A stretch of 45,058 nt of DNA from an uncultured Collinsella sp. (lineage in GTDB: Bacteria > Actinomycetota > Coriobacteriia > Coriobacteriales > Coriobacteriaceae), in NCBI GenBank assembly GCA_900544385.1, contig UQVD01000002.1:1-45058 (forward strand), in the 5' to 3' direction. The notes beneath the pieces were generated by a model. It did not search any database. It had not been told where the DNA came from and saw nothing but the letters and a program-made list of their open reading frames with translations. The position numbers and the translations under genes were made by a program. Within the stretch, counting starts at the first letter, position 1, and every line of letters starts with the position of its first letter. Below, one piece after another: positions 17,238-25,681 of this stretch.

Positions 17238-17255
17238 ACTTTATCTCGGTAAAGT
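17238..17255. promoter_or_regulatory. Palindrome upstream of the hydratase gene
   Basis: ACTTTA (17238-17243) and TAAAGT (17250-17255) form a 6-bp inverted repeat with a 6-nt centre, about 100 nt before the hydratase start and in an otherwise featureless stretch. It could be an operator. The nearby 17270-17403 stretch holds only repeat-like pieces (ACGTCCCCAATGACTA type), also seen before the other two structured repeats. Confidence 0.35.
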
Positions 17256-17403
17256 AAAGGACGAGCCCCTTGCATCACTCTCCTAACAAGGAGTGTCCCA
17301 AAGTGCCGGCACAAAAGGAACGTCCCCAAGTGCCAAATGCCGCAAGAATGTCCCCTTTGACTAGTCATTTAAGAACGTCCCCAATGACTACCCTGCCGTA
17401 TCC

Positions 17404-17582
17404 GGAGCAAGGCAACGCCGCAGGTAGAGGACGGACAGCGAGCGACGTCCAGAGCGAACAAGTTGGCATGAAAAAGGCAAGGCATAGACCTTCTGGTCAT
17501 GCCTTGCCTTTTGAATGACAAATTGTCGCTCTGGACGTCGAGCAGCGTCGGCCCGTTACGCGGTTTGGTAAAACCGCGTAAC
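17404..17582. repeat. Structured repeat, copy 1 (3' end of hspR)
   Basis: The conserved left flank ACGCCGCAGGTAGAGGACGG is followed by one long hairpin, 17443-17540. Outer stem: CGACGTCCAGAGCGA (17443-17457) with TCGCTCTGGACGTCG (17526-17540). The inner stem is 14 bp (17472-17485 with 17499-17512), capped by GACCTTCTGGTC. A second hairpin, GTTACGCGG and CCGCGTAAC around a short loop (17555-17582), touches the hspR stop. T-runs on both sides of the inner stem would let it terminate transcription in either direction. Stems differ from copies 2 and 3 but still pair. Confidence 0.88.
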
Positions 17583-17998
17583 TACAAATCCCCGCCGGCG
17601 CCCAGCAGCTTGCGCATGACTTGCTCGGGGTTAACTGAGCCGTCGCGCGGGGCCAGGGCGGTGATCTTCTTTTGCATCTTGTACTCGTGCAGCTCGTCCT
17701 CGAGCTGGCGTACGCGGGCGCGGAGCTTCTCGTTCTCGCGTTCGCGCTCCTCGGCACGCTCCTTCATATCGAGGATGCGCACCACGCCGGCGAGGTTGAT
17801 GCCCTCGTCGGTCAGTTGGTTGATGAGCTCCAGGCGCTCGATATCGGCACGCGAATACAGACGCGTGTTGCCGCCCGAGCGCTGGGGATTCACCAAGCCT
17901 TTGGACTCGTAGACGCGCAGAGTCTGCGGGTGCATGCCGGTCAGCTCGGCCGCCACGCTGATCATGTACAGCGGTTTGTTCCTATTGTCCTCGGCCAT
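17582..17998 (-). CDS. hspR: HspR, MerR-family heat-shock repressor
   Basis: A 138-residue repressor of chaperone genes in actinobacteria. The MerR helix-turn-helix is at about 10-50 (MISVAAELTGMHPQTLRVYESKGLV is the recognisable stretch, positions about 12-36), followed by a coiled coil (about 75-110, rich in Glu and Arg) and a short C-terminal tail. It ends the dnaK-grpE-dnaJ-hspR cluster, the usual place, so that repressor and chaperones rise together. In related bacteria DnaK acts as its co-repressor. Its likely targets here are the shared elements before dnaK and clpB. It lies 72 nt after dnaJ. Confidence 0.95.
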   Translation of the reverse strand: MAEDNRNKPLYMISVAAELTGMHPQTLRVYESKGLVNPQRSGGNTRLYSRADIERLELINQLTDEGINLAGVVRILDMKERAEERERENEKLRARVRQLEDELHEYKMQKKITALAPRDGSVNPEQVMRKLLGAGGDL

Positions 17999-18070
17999 GC
18001 TACCTGACCCCTTTCCGTCTCGTTATCGTCCATCATAAGCCCGTGGGCGCGGGCGTGCGCCGCGACCGCC

Positions 18071-19036
18071 CTAGTACGTCGCCTTGTAACGGTTGACCTT
18101 CTCGCGATAGTCGCGTGTGTCGGTCTCGCGCAGCTTGGTCATGGCATCGCGCTCGTCATCGGATAGGTTCGTGGGGACCTGCACCTTGATCTCGACGAGC
18201 AGCGCGCCTGTGCGGCCACGGTGCTTAACGTCGGGCGCCCCCATTTCCTTAAAGCGGAACTTCTTGCCCGTCTGGGTACCCGCGGGCACCTTCAGACGAA
18301 CCGTCGCACCGCCGGGCGTCGGCACGTCCACCGTGCAGCCGAGCGCCGCCTCGTAGACCGAGACCGGTACCTCCATGGTCACGTCGGCACCTTTGCGCTT
18401 AAACAGCGGGTGCTCCTCCACATGCGTGGTCACGACCAGGTCGCCGCGCTCGCCACCCGCAACGCCATACTCGCCGCGACGCTTGTAGCGCAGCTTGCCG
18501 CCGTCGACCGCACCCGCAGGCACCGAGACCGTAATGGTCTGCTGCTCACCTGTCGAGGGAATGCGATAGGTGACCTTGTGCGTCACACCGCGAAACGCGT
18601 CCTCGGCCGTCACATCGACGGTCAGCGACAGGTCGCCGCCCTTGCGAGCACGGCTGCGGCCAGCGCCGGCACCGGCAGCGCCCGCAGCCCCGGCAAAGCC
18701 CGAGCCCCAATCGCTGCCCCAGGCGCCGTTGCCGCTAAAGATGCTGTCGAAGATGTCGCCCCAGCCGCTGGCACCCGCGCCGGCACCGTAGCCGCCGCCA
18801 TACGCGCCGCCCGCGCCCGGCATACCGCCAAACATGAGCATCTGGTCGTACTCTTTGCGCTTCTTCTCGTCCGAAAGCGTCTCATAGGCCTCGCTGATCT
18901 CCTTAAACTTGGCCTCGTCGCCGCCGGCATCGGGGTGATATTTTTGCGCGAGCTTGCGAAACGCGCTCTTGATCTCTTTGTCGGAGGCGCTCTTGGATAC
19001 GCCCAGGATGTCATAGAAGGTTTTGCCTGCAGCCAT
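18071..19036 (-). CDS. dnaJ: DnaJ-type co-chaperone without zinc finger
   Basis: A 321-residue Hsp40. The J domain is at about 6-70 with the HPD tripeptide at 34-36. A long Gly/Ala linker (about 74-135) follows, then the two beta-sandwich substrate domains. The four CxxCxGxG zinc motifs of class A DnaJ are absent, so it is the class B (CbpA-like) form. Start ATG at 19036 has AGGAGAG upstream; the frame to 19069 has none. Its place between grpE and hspR says it is the DnaK partner here. Confidence 0.93.
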   Translation of the reverse strand: MAAGKTFYDILGVSKSASDKEIKSAFRKLAQKYHPDAGGDEAKFKEISEAYETLSDEKKRKEYDQMLMFGGMPGAGGAYGGGYGAGAGASGWGDIFDSIFSGNGAWGSDWGSGFAGAAGAAGAGAGRSRARKGGDLSLTVDVTAEDAFRGVTHKVTYRIPSTGEQQTITVSVPAGAVDGGKLRYKRRGEYGVAGGERGDLVVTTHVEEHPLFKRKGADVTMEVPVSVYEAALGCTVDVPTPGGATVRLKVPAGTQTGKKFRFKEMGAPDVKHRGRTGALLVEIKVQVPTNLSDDERDAMTKLRETDTRDYREKVNRYKATY

Positions 19037-19109
19037 CGTAGCTCCTCTCCTGTTACGTCCGCCGCCCATGCAGACGACGGTTCATGCTTTCATATGGCAC
19101 TAGGCCAGA

Positions 19110-19139
19110 AAGGGCCCCGGGTGTTGCCCCGGGGCCCTT
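19110..19139. terminator. Hairpin between grpE and dnaJ
   Basis: A perfect 12-bp GC stem, AAGGGCCCCGGG (19110-19121) with CCCGGGGCCCTT (19128-19139) and a 6-nt loop, five bases after the grpE stop. The following minus-strand bases are TCTGG, a poor U-run, so it may act as an attenuator or mRNA end protector and not as a full terminator. Confidence 0.6.
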
Positions 19140-19144
19140 CTCAA

Positions 19145-19987
19145 TTACTCCTCGGTGCTCTCGGCCGTATCGGCCGTAGCATCCTCGGGCGCCGCTTCGG
19201 GCTCCGGTGCGGGGCGCTTCTCGCCACCGTAGGTCACCGTCACCATCGCGGAACGCAGGATGCGATCCGCCATGCGGTAGCCCTTCTGGTACACATCGTT
19301 GACGGTCTCGTCGTACTGCGACGCGTCCTCGACGCGACCCACGGCCTGGTGCTCGAGCGGATCGAACGCCTCGCCCTTGGGGTCGATTGGCTCAACGCCC
19401 TCGTGCGCGAACACGTCGAGCAGCTTGGCATGTACCGCGTCAACGCCATCGACGAACTGCTTAAAGTCGTCGGAAAGCTCTTGACTGCGGGCATGGTCAA
19501 TCGCGCGCTCGATATCGTCGATCACCGGCAACAGCGCGGTGACAAGCTTCTCGGTCGCGCGCTCGCGCTCGGCGATACGCTCATTGGCGGTGCGGCGACG
19601 GAAGTTCTCCCAGTCGGCCTGCAGACGGGCGGTGCGCTCGGTGGCGTCCTTTGCCTTGTCCTCTGCGGCCTTCTGAGCCTCTGCCGCAGCATCGAGCTCG
19701 CTGCGCACGTCGGCGAGCTCCTTTTGGGCCTGCTCGAACTTGAGCTTAAAGTCGTTGTCGGCGGCTTCCTCACCGGCGCGGATAGCAGCTTCCACCATCT
19801 CGTCCTCGGTCATCGTCGCCTCCTTGTTGGAATCCTCTACCTGGTTCTCGGCAGCCTCGGCGGCCGCGGCCTCGTTGGCCTCGGTATCGTCGACGGCCTC
19901 TACGGGAATCTTCACGTCCTTCTCCTCAGAGTCAACGGGGGCGGCGCCAGCGGCAGCCGCCTCCGTGCGAGCTTTACGGGCGGACAT
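19145..19987 (-). CDS. grpE: GrpE, nucleotide exchange factor of DnaK
   Basis: A 280-residue protein. The GrpE core (long dimer coiled coil, then beta domain) occupies about 75-260, with the family pattern FRRRTANERIAERERATEK and, near the end, VNDVYQKGYRMADRILRSAMV (positions about 236-256). It is longer than usual (about 190-220) because of an acidic Ala/Glu-rich N-terminal extension of about 70 residues. It starts 2 nt after the dnaK stop, so translation is probably coupled. Confidence 0.95.
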   Translation of the reverse strand: MSARKARTEAAAAGAAPVDSEEKDVKIPVEAVDDTEANEAAAAEAAENQVEDSNKEATMTEDEMVEAAIRAGEEAADNDFKLKFEQAQKELADVRSELDAAAEAQKAAEDKAKDATERTARLQADWENFRRRTANERIAERERATEKLVTALLPVIDDIERAIDHARSQELSDDFKQFVDGVDAVHAKLLDVFAHEGVEPIDPKGEAFDPLEHQAVGRVEDASQYDETVNDVYQKGYRMADRILRSAMVTVTYGGEKRPAPEPEAAPEDATADTAESTEE

Positions 19988-19989
19988 GA

Positions 19990-21882
19990 TTACTTGTCCT
20001 CGTCGTCCACAACCTCGTAGTCGGCATCGACGACGTCATCGTCGGCAGGCTGGGCGCCGGCGGCACCGTCGGTCTGCTGCTGAGCGTCGGCGTAGACAAC
20101 CTGGGCCAGCTCATAGGCCACGGACTGCAGGGACTCGCCGGCGGCCTTGATGGCCTCGACGTCAGAGCCCTCGAGCGCCTTCTTGGCGTCGGCGATAGCG
20201 GCCTCGGCCTTGGACTTCACGTCAGCGGAAACCTTGTCGCCCAGCTCGTTGAGGGTCTGCTCGGTGGAGTAGCACAGGCTGTCGGTCTGGTTGCGGACCT
20301 CGACCTCTTCCTTCTGCTTCTTGTCCTCCTCGGCATGAGCCTCGGCGTCCTTGACCATACGATCGACTTCGTCGTCGGACAGAGCAGTGGAGCCGGAGAT
20401 GGTGATCTGCTGCTCCTTGCCGGTGCCCTTGTCCTTAGCGGAGACCTTGACGATACCGTTGGCGTCGATGTCGAAGGTGACCTCGATCTGCGGCACGCCG
20501 CGGCGGGCAGCCGGGATACCGGTCAGCTGGAACTTACCGAGCGACTTGTTGTCGCGGGCAAGCTCACGCTCGCCCTGGAGCACGTTGATCTCGACGCTGG
20601 TCTGGTTGTCGGCAGCGGTGGAGTAGACCTCGGTCTTGGAGGTCGGGATCGTGGTGTTGCGGTCGATCATCTTGGTCATGATGCCGCCCATGGTCTCGAC
20701 GCCCAGCGACAGCGGGGTAACGTCGAGCAGCAGGATGCCCTCGACGTCGCCGGTGAGCACGCCGCCCTGGACGGCAGCGCCGTCGGCAACGACCTCGTCG
20801 GGGTTCACGGACATGTTGGGCTGCTTGCCGGTCATAGTCTTGACGAGCTCCTGGACGGCGGGCATACGGGTGGAGCCGCCGACGAGGATGACCTCGGTCA
20901 GATCGGAGAGCTTAAGCTTGGCGTCGCGCAGGGCGTTGGTGACAGGCTGCTTGCAGCGCTCGAGCAGGTCGCGGGTGATCTTCTCGAACTCGGCGCGGGT
21001 CAGCGTGTAGTTGAGGTGCAGCGGGCCGGACTGGTTCATGGTAATGAACGGCAGGTTGATGGTGGTCTGCTGGGCGGCGGAGAGCTCCTTCTTGGCGTTC
21101 TCGGCGGCCTCCTTCAGACGCTGCAGGGCCATGGGGTCCTGACGCAGGTCGACACCGTTCTCCTGCTGGAACTTATCGGCCATCCAGTCGATGACGCGCT
21201 GATCCCAGTCGTCGCCGCCCAGGTGGTTGTCGCCCGAGGTGGACAGAACCTCAAACACGCCGTCGGCGAGGTCGAGGATGGAGACGTCGAAGGTGCCGCC
21301 GCCCAGGTCGAAGACCAGGATGCGCTGGTCGGTGCCCTGCTTGTCCAGGCCATAGGCAAGAGCAGCAGCGGTCGGCTCGTTGACGATACGCTTGACGTTG
21401 AGGCCGGCGATCTTACCGGCGTCCTTGGTGGCCTGACGCTGGGCGTCGTTGAAGTAGGCCGGGACGGTGATGACGGCGTCGGTGACGGTCTCGCCCAGAT
21501 ACTTCTCGGCGTCAGCCTTCATCTTCGCGAGCGTCATGGCGCTCACCTGCTCGGCGGTGTAGTCCTTGCCCTCGATGTCGACGACGGCACGGCCACCCTG
21601 GCCCTCCTTGACCTCGTACGGCACGGTCTTGATCTCGGAGGTGCACTCGGAGTACTTGCGGCCCATGAAGCGCTTGATGGAGAACACGGTGTTCTTGGGG
21701 TTGGTGACAGCCTGGTTCTTAGCGGCCTTACCCACGACGCGGTCGCCGTCGGCACGGAAGCCCACGACGGACGGGGTGGTGCGGTCGCCCTCGGCGTTCA
21801 CGATAATGGTCGGAGAACCGCCCTCGAGAACGGCCATTGCGGAGTTAGTAGTACCAAGGTCGATACCAAGAATCTTGCCCAT
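19990..21882 (-). CDS. dnaK: DnaK, Hsp70 chaperone
   Basis: A 630-residue Hsp70. The ATPase domain begins with GIDLGTTNSAMAVLEGG and holds the phosphate motifs VFDLGGGTFDVSILD and ILVGGSTRMPAVQ. The substrate domain (about 380-530) and helical lid follow, ending in an acidic tail (DDDVVDADYEVVDDEDK). Length and start are normal. It is the first gene of dnaK-grpE-dnaJ-hspR, and the 27-nt element shared with clpB lies 110 nt upstream. Confidence 0.98.
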   Translation of the reverse strand: MGKILGIDLGTTNSAMAVLEGGSPTIIVNAEGDRTTPSVVGFRADGDRVVGKAAKNQAVTNPKNTVFSIKRFMGRKYSECTSEIKTVPYEVKEGQGGRAVVDIEGKDYTAEQVSAMTLAKMKADAEKYLGETVTDAVITVPAYFNDAQRQATKDAGKIAGLNVKRIVNEPTAAALAYGLDKQGTDQRILVFDLGGGTFDVSILDLADGVFEVLSTSGDNHLGGDDWDQRVIDWMADKFQQENGVDLRQDPMALQRLKEAAENAKKELSAAQQTTINLPFITMNQSGPLHLNYTLTRAEFEKITRDLLERCKQPVTNALRDAKLKLSDLTEVILVGGSTRMPAVQELVKTMTGKQPNMSVNPDEVVADGAAVQGGVLTGDVEGILLLDVTPLSLGVETMGGIMTKMIDRNTTIPTSKTEVYSTAADNQTSVEINVLQGERELARDNKSLGKFQLTGIPAARRGVPQIEVTFDIDANGIVKVSAKDKGTGKEQQITISGSTALSDDEVDRMVKDAEAHAEEDKKQKEEVEVRNQTDSLCYSTEQTLNELGDKVSADVKSKAEAAIADAKKALEGSDVEAIKAAGESLQSVAYELAQVVYADAQQQTDGAAGAQPADDDVVDADYEVVDDEDK

Positions 21883-21991
21883 TAGAAATTCCCTCTCTCT
21901 TGTGCGTTTGCACCGACTCGGCGGTCTGCCGAGCGGTGTTTCGGCTTGTCTTTCAGGATGTAGTGTATCCCCTTATGGGCCGGAATATACA

Positions 21992-22018
21992 AAATCTAAG
22001 TCAATTCATATAAGATTT
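21992..22018 (-). promoter_or_regulatory. Heat-shock element upstream of dnaK (shared with clpB)
   Basis: Same layout as 11569-11595: AAATCTAAGTC, then ATATAAGATTT, with AAATCT and AGATTT inverted and 15 nt apart. On the minus strand a TGTATA sequence follows in both promoters (here at about 21990-21984) and may be the -10 box. Likely operator or promoter for the heat-shock regulon. Confidence 0.7.
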
Positions 22019-22176
22019 CTTATTGCTGAGAGTTTAGGTTCTTAAATGCGCAGGTAGATGCGCTGATTGAGTTCTCGGCAAATCTATCGAGATCTATGTA
22101 GAGATGGCTGAGGTTTGCGTCCGGGGGTGCCTGGGGGCCGTCTTGCGGAAAGCTCATCCCAGTTTGAGCGTGGATT

Positions 22177-22286
22177 CCGGGTCGCAGTTTCCGTCTGAAG
22201 GCTCAACCGAAAACCGTATCCCGTTTTGAGAGCTGATACCGGCTCGCATTTTCCGCTAGCGGGCCTAACCGGAAACTGCGACCCGG
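22177..22286. repeat. 17-bp inverted repeat in the dnaK-ferredoxin gap
   Basis: CCGGGTCGCAGTTTCCG (22177-22193) and its exact complement (22270-22286) are 76 nt apart. Similar words recur inside and around (ATCCCGTTTTGAG, GCATTTTCCG, AACGGGATG), so it is a nested palindromic repeat. The remainder of the 658-nt gap (22019-22176 and 22287-22540) shows no gene; the last part should hold the ferredoxin promoter. Confidence 0.8.
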
Positions 22287-22540
22287 TTTTCGGCCAAATA
22301 ACGGGATGCCCTTTCCGCAGACGCGCTCAATAGCTCAATATTTCAAGTCACCTTTAGCTAACATTTGCGCAGCTCAACGGCCCCACCTGCGCATTTTTTA
22401 GTAAACCTTGGCATACTCGGCGAACGGTATGAAGATGCCGGCCAGAGGGTATTGCAAACGGTCGCTCCCGTGGTATGTTTTTGCCCGAATCAAACCGGCG
22501 CGCATCGCCTGTAGCGTCGGTCAACAGAGAGGAAACTACC

Positions 22541-22726
22541 ATGGCTCATCCCGTAATTGATGCCGACGAGTGCATCGCTTGTGGCGTTTGCGTCGACTCC
22601 TGCCCCGCTGGCGTTCTGGAGCTCCAGGACGTCGCTACCGTCGCTGACGAGGACTCCTGCGTCGCCTGTGGCGCTTGCCAGGACGCTTGCCCCGCCGGCG
22701 CGATCACCGAGATCGTCGAGGAGTAA
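22541..22726 (+). CDS. 2[4Fe-4S] ferredoxin, 61 aa
   Basis: A small soluble electron carrier of the clostridial type. Two cluster motifs are visible: CIACGVCVDSCP (residues 11-22) and CVACGACQDACP (40-51). Start ATG at 22541 follows AGAGAGGAAAC; the frame to 22475 has no site. The protein is acidic and full length for the family. It is a single gene closed by a strong terminator. In this anaerobe it likely serves pyruvate oxidoreductase and hydrogenase. Confidence 0.95.
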   Translation: MAHPVIDADECIACGVCVDSCPAGVLELQDVATVADEDSCVACGACQDACPAGAITEIVEE

Positions 22727-22766
22727 CAACTCCCCCACTTGCACACTCACAAGTACACCGTGCACA

Positions 22767-22804
22767 AAAAGGAGGCCTCCGCATCGCCGCGGAGGCCTCC
22801 TTTT
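22767..22804. terminator. Bidirectional terminator between ferredoxin and niaR
   Basis: A perfect 16-bp stem (22767-22782 with 22789-22804; core GGAGGCCTCCGC) with a 6-nt loop and A- and T-runs at each side, serving the convergent ferredoxin and niaR genes. Confidence 0.9.
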
Positions 22805-22839
22805 GCATATGTGGGCAGCTAATTGGGGACGGTGTCGGG

Positions 22840-23385
22840 CTAGGACAAATCATCCTCATAGGGCATTAAATCGGCTAGGTAGCCTTTCTCTTTGAGCATG
22901 GCCTCGATCTCGTCGAGGGTTTGCTCATCCTCCGCGGCGATGCGATGGAAGTGGTAGCCGCTGGTCACCGTTAGCAGCGGAAAGCTCTTGCCGCTCTCGA
23001 TATCGCGCAGATAGCGCTCGACATCGCGGCGATTGCGGATGTCCAGATCAGCCGTGATCTTACCGTATACGCGGTGATTGACGATCACATTGAGCACGGA
23101 GCCGCCGGCGTCGACGATACTCGTGAGCTCATCGCCCGCCTGCTCCACGCTGTGGCGAACCTTGACCAAGCGCGTGGGCACAGCGGGGCTGCTGGGGGCC
23201 TCCTGCAGCACATAACCACGGTTGGTCGCCACGATATCGTGCCCGTCGGCGCGCAGCAGAGCGATGTCTTGCACGACAATCTGGCGGCTCACACCCACCT
23301 CGCGGGCAAGTGCGCTGCCCGAAACGGGTCCCTTGGCTCCCTCGAGCACGGCCATGATGGCACGGCGACGCTCGCGGGCGTCCAT
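22840..23385 (-). CDS. niaR: NiaR, niacin-responsive repressor of NAD synthesis
   Basis: A 181-residue repressor with an N-terminal winged helix (about 5-60; SGSALAREVGVSRQIVVQDI) and the 3H ligand domain (about 75-170). The domain's three namesake His are visible in VRHSVEQAG, VNHRVYGK and SGYHFHRI. It represses NAD synthesis or niacin uptake genes when nicotinic acid is present. Its ATG overlaps the nadC stop (TAATG), so it is translationally coupled as the last gene of nadA-nadB-nadC-niaR. The palindrome over the nadA promoter is its probable operator. Confidence 0.93.
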   Translation of the reverse strand: MDARERRRAIMAVLEGAKGPVSGSALAREVGVSRQIVVQDIALLRADGHDIVATNRGYVLQEAPSSPAVPTRLVKVRHSVEQAGDELTSIVDAGGSVLNVIVNHRVYGKITADLDIRNRRDVERYLRDIESGKSFPLLTVTSGYHFHRIAAEDEQTLDEIEAMLKEKGYLADLMPYEDDLS

Positions 23386-24245
23386 TATTTACCGTCCAAC
23401 AGACGCAGGTGCTTGAGCGAGAGGTCGAGAATCGGCGCAGAGTGAGTCAGCGCCCCCGAGCTAATAAAGTCAACGCCCAGGTCGGCGAGCGCGCGGATAT
23501 TGCTGGCGTCCACGTTGCCCGAGCACTCGGTCTTGGCGCGGCCGGCGATAAGCTCAATCGCGGCAGCCATATCGTCGTGGGTCATGTTGTCGAACATGAT
23601 GATGTCGGCGCCGGCCTCCACAGCCTCGCGCACCATGTCCAGGTTCTCGCACTCAATCTCGACCGTCGTGGTAAACGACGCATGGGCGCGCGCCATCTCG
23701 ATCGCGCGCGCCACGCCACCGGCGGCATCGATGTGGTTGTCCTTGAGCATGACGGCCGTCGACAGGTTGTAGCGGTGGTTGCTGCCGCCGCCGATCTCGA
23801 CCGCCGCCTTCTCAAACACGCGCATACCCGGCGTGGTCTTGCGCGTGTCGACGAGCACAGTCTTGGTGCCCTCGAGCGCTGCAGCCATCTGGTGCGTATA
23901 GGTAGCGATGCCGCTCATGCGCTGCAGGTAGTTGAGCGCCACACGCTCGCCCGAAAGCAGCACGCGCGCGTCGCCGCGCACCTGACCCACATGGTCGCCG
24001 GCGTGCACCTCGTCGCCATCGGCAACGTCGAGCAGCACCGAGCTCTGCGGATCCAGCAACTCAAAGGTGCGGGCAAACACATCCAAGCCGGCGATGATGC
24101 CGTCGGCCTTGGCGATAAGCTCCACCGTGGCGGGGCGCGCCGTGGGACACACGCTCGCCGTGCTCACGTCCTCGAACGTGATGTCCTCGCGCAGGGCCTG
24201 CAGAATCAGATCATCGGCGACGAGCTTCATGGTAATGGGATTCAT
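23385..24245 (-). CDS. nadC: NadC, nicotinate-nucleotide pyrophosphorylase
   Basis: Makes nicotinate mononucleotide from quinolinate and PRPP, the third step of de novo NAD synthesis. The 286-residue product is full length, with the signatures VLVDTRKTTPGMRVFEKAAV, GGGSNHRYNLS and MLKDNHI. Start ATG at 24245 has GGAGGAG upstream. It sits 3 nt after nadB and overlaps niaR by one base. Confidence 0.97.
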   Translation of the reverse strand: MNPITMKLVADDLILQALREDITFEDVSTASVCPTARPATVELIAKADGIIAGLDVFARTFELLDPQSSVLLDVADGDEVHAGDHVGQVRGDARVLLSGERVALNYLQRMSGIATYTHQMAAALEGTKTVLVDTRKTTPGMRVFEKAAVEIGGGSNHRYNLSTAVMLKDNHIDAAGGVARAIEMARAHASFTTTVEIECENLDMVREAVEAGADIIMFDNMTHDDMAAAIELIAGRAKTECSGNVDASNIRALADLGVDFISSGALTHSAPILDLSLKHLRLLDGK

Positions 24246-24248
24246 GGT

Positions 24249-25625
24249 CTACTCCTCCACGGCCTGCGTGCCGGCAGCACGGGCCAAATCATCGATTGCC
24301 AGGGTGTCGGCGCTCAGAGCGCGATGACGGCCATCGAGCGCGGGATCGCCCGCCTGCTCCACGGCCAGCGACTCGCCGGTACGCATGCACCACGCGGCGC
24401 GACGACCCCAGACCAGCGCCTCGAGCAGGCTGTTTGATGCAAGGCGATTCTTGCCGTGAACGCCATTGCAAGCCGTCTCGCCCGCGGCGTAGAGCTCTGG
24501 CATCGAAGTGCGGCCGTCCTTATCGACCCATACGCCGCCCATAAAGTAGTGCTGCGTGGGCGTAACGGGAATGGGCTCGTCCAAGATGTCGCGACCGTCC
24601 TCCAGGCAGCGCGCGCGAATGTTGGCAAAGTGCCCGGTCACCACATCGCGCTCGACGGGGGCAAAACTCAGCCACTCGTGCTCGGCACCGTCCTGCTTCA
24701 TCTGCTCGCGAATAGCGGCGGCGACCACATCGCGCGGCTGAAGCTCATCGGTAAAGCGCTCGCCGGCGGCGTTGAGCAAAATCGCGCCCTCGCCGCGGCA
24801 ACTCTCGCTGATCAGGAAGGTGCGACCCGGCTGCGGCGAGAACAGTCCCGTGGGGTGAATCTGCACGTAGTCCAGATGCTCCATCTTAATGCCATGCTCC
24901 TGAGCGATGTAGCAGGCATCGCCCGTGAGCTGCGGGTAGTTGGTCGAATGGTCGTATACGCCGCCGATGCCGCCCGTTGCCCACAGCGTGTGGCGGGCAT
25001 GGATCTTAAACGGCTCGCCGGCATGCGCGCCCTCGGCGGTATTTACCAGCTCGTCGGCGGGACGAACCGAGTTGTTCTCGTCCACGGGAACGGCGACGAC
25101 GCCGGTGCACACCGTGGCACCGTCACGCTCGCCCGTTAGGATGTCGGTCATGGCCACGTGCTCCAAAATCTGCACGTTATCCAGCTTGCGAACGGCCTGG
25201 AGCAGCTTGGTCGTGATCTCCTTGCCGGTAATATCGGCATGGAAGGCGATGCGCGGACGGCTGTGCGCGCCCTCGCGGGTAAAGTTGAGGCTGCCGTCGG
25301 CCTTGCGCTCAAAATCCACGCCCATGGCCAGCAGGTCGTTGATGACCGAGCGGCTCGAGCGGATCATGATGTCGACGCTCTCGCGGCGGTTCTCGTAATG
25401 ACCGGCGTGCATGGTGTCCTCAAAGAAGGCATCGTAGTCCGAGCCTTCGGGCAGCACGCAAATGCCGCCCTGCGCGAGCATCGAATCGCACTCATCGACC
25501 GAGCCCTTGGAGAGCATGATCACGCGCGTGCTCGTCGGCAGGTTGAGAGCTGCGTACAGGCCCGCCACGCCGCAGCCGGCAATAACGACGTCGCACTCCA
25601 TGTCGGGGTATTGTTTGGTTTTCAC
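24249..25625 (-). CDS. nadB: NadB, L-aspartate oxidase
   Basis: FAD enzyme oxidising L-aspartate to iminoaspartate for quinolinate synthesis. Start GTG at 25625 has GAGAGGA upstream and puts the FAD motif (VVIAGCGVAGLYAALN) near residue 13, as usual; the frame to 26012 only reads through nadA. Other marks are LAQGGICVL, the active-site REGAHSRPR, and ASNSLLEALVWGRRAA. At 458 residues it is somewhat shorter than the E. coli enzyme (about 540), mainly in the C-terminal helical domain. Confidence 0.95.
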   Translation of the reverse strand: MKTKQYPDMECDVVIAGCGVAGLYAALNLPTSTRVIMLSKGSVDECDSMLAQGGICVLPEGSDYDAFFEDTMHAGHYENRRESVDIMIRSSRSVINDLLAMGVDFERKADGSLNFTREGAHSRPRIAFHADITGKEITTKLLQAVRKLDNVQILEHVAMTDILTGERDGATVCTGVVAVPVDENNSVRPADELVNTAEGAHAGEPFKIHARHTLWATGGIGGVYDHSTNYPQLTGDACYIAQEHGIKMEHLDYVQIHPTGLFSPQPGRTFLISESCRGEGAILLNAAGERFTDELQPRDVVAAAIREQMKQDGAEHEWLSFAPVERDVVTGHFANIRARCLEDGRDILDEPIPVTPTQHYFMGGVWVDKDGRTSMPELYAAGETACNGVHGKNRLASNSLLEALVWGRRAAWCMRTGESLAVEQAGDPALDGRHRALSADTLAIDDLARAAGTQAVEE

Positions 25626-25643
25626 AGGAATCCTCTCCCTTGT

Positions 25644-25678
25644 AATGTGGCATAAGGGACTGCCCCTCATGTCACATT
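25644..25678 (-). other. Intercistronic hairpin between nadA and nadB
   Basis: AATGTG, CAT and AGGG (25644-25658) pair with CCCT, ATG and CACATT (25664-25678), with two single mismatches. It fills most of the 56-nt gap and ends close to the nadB ribosome site. It has no U-run, so it may protect the nadA message or tune nadB translation. Confidence 0.5.
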
Positions 25679-25681
25679 GTT

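Noticed and set aside
17404..17582. Integron attC site, because a structured palindrome follows a stop codon
   Set aside because: No paired R and L boxes of the attC kind are evident, no integrase is seen, and the genes carrying it (hspR, pyrE) are core genes on one strand.
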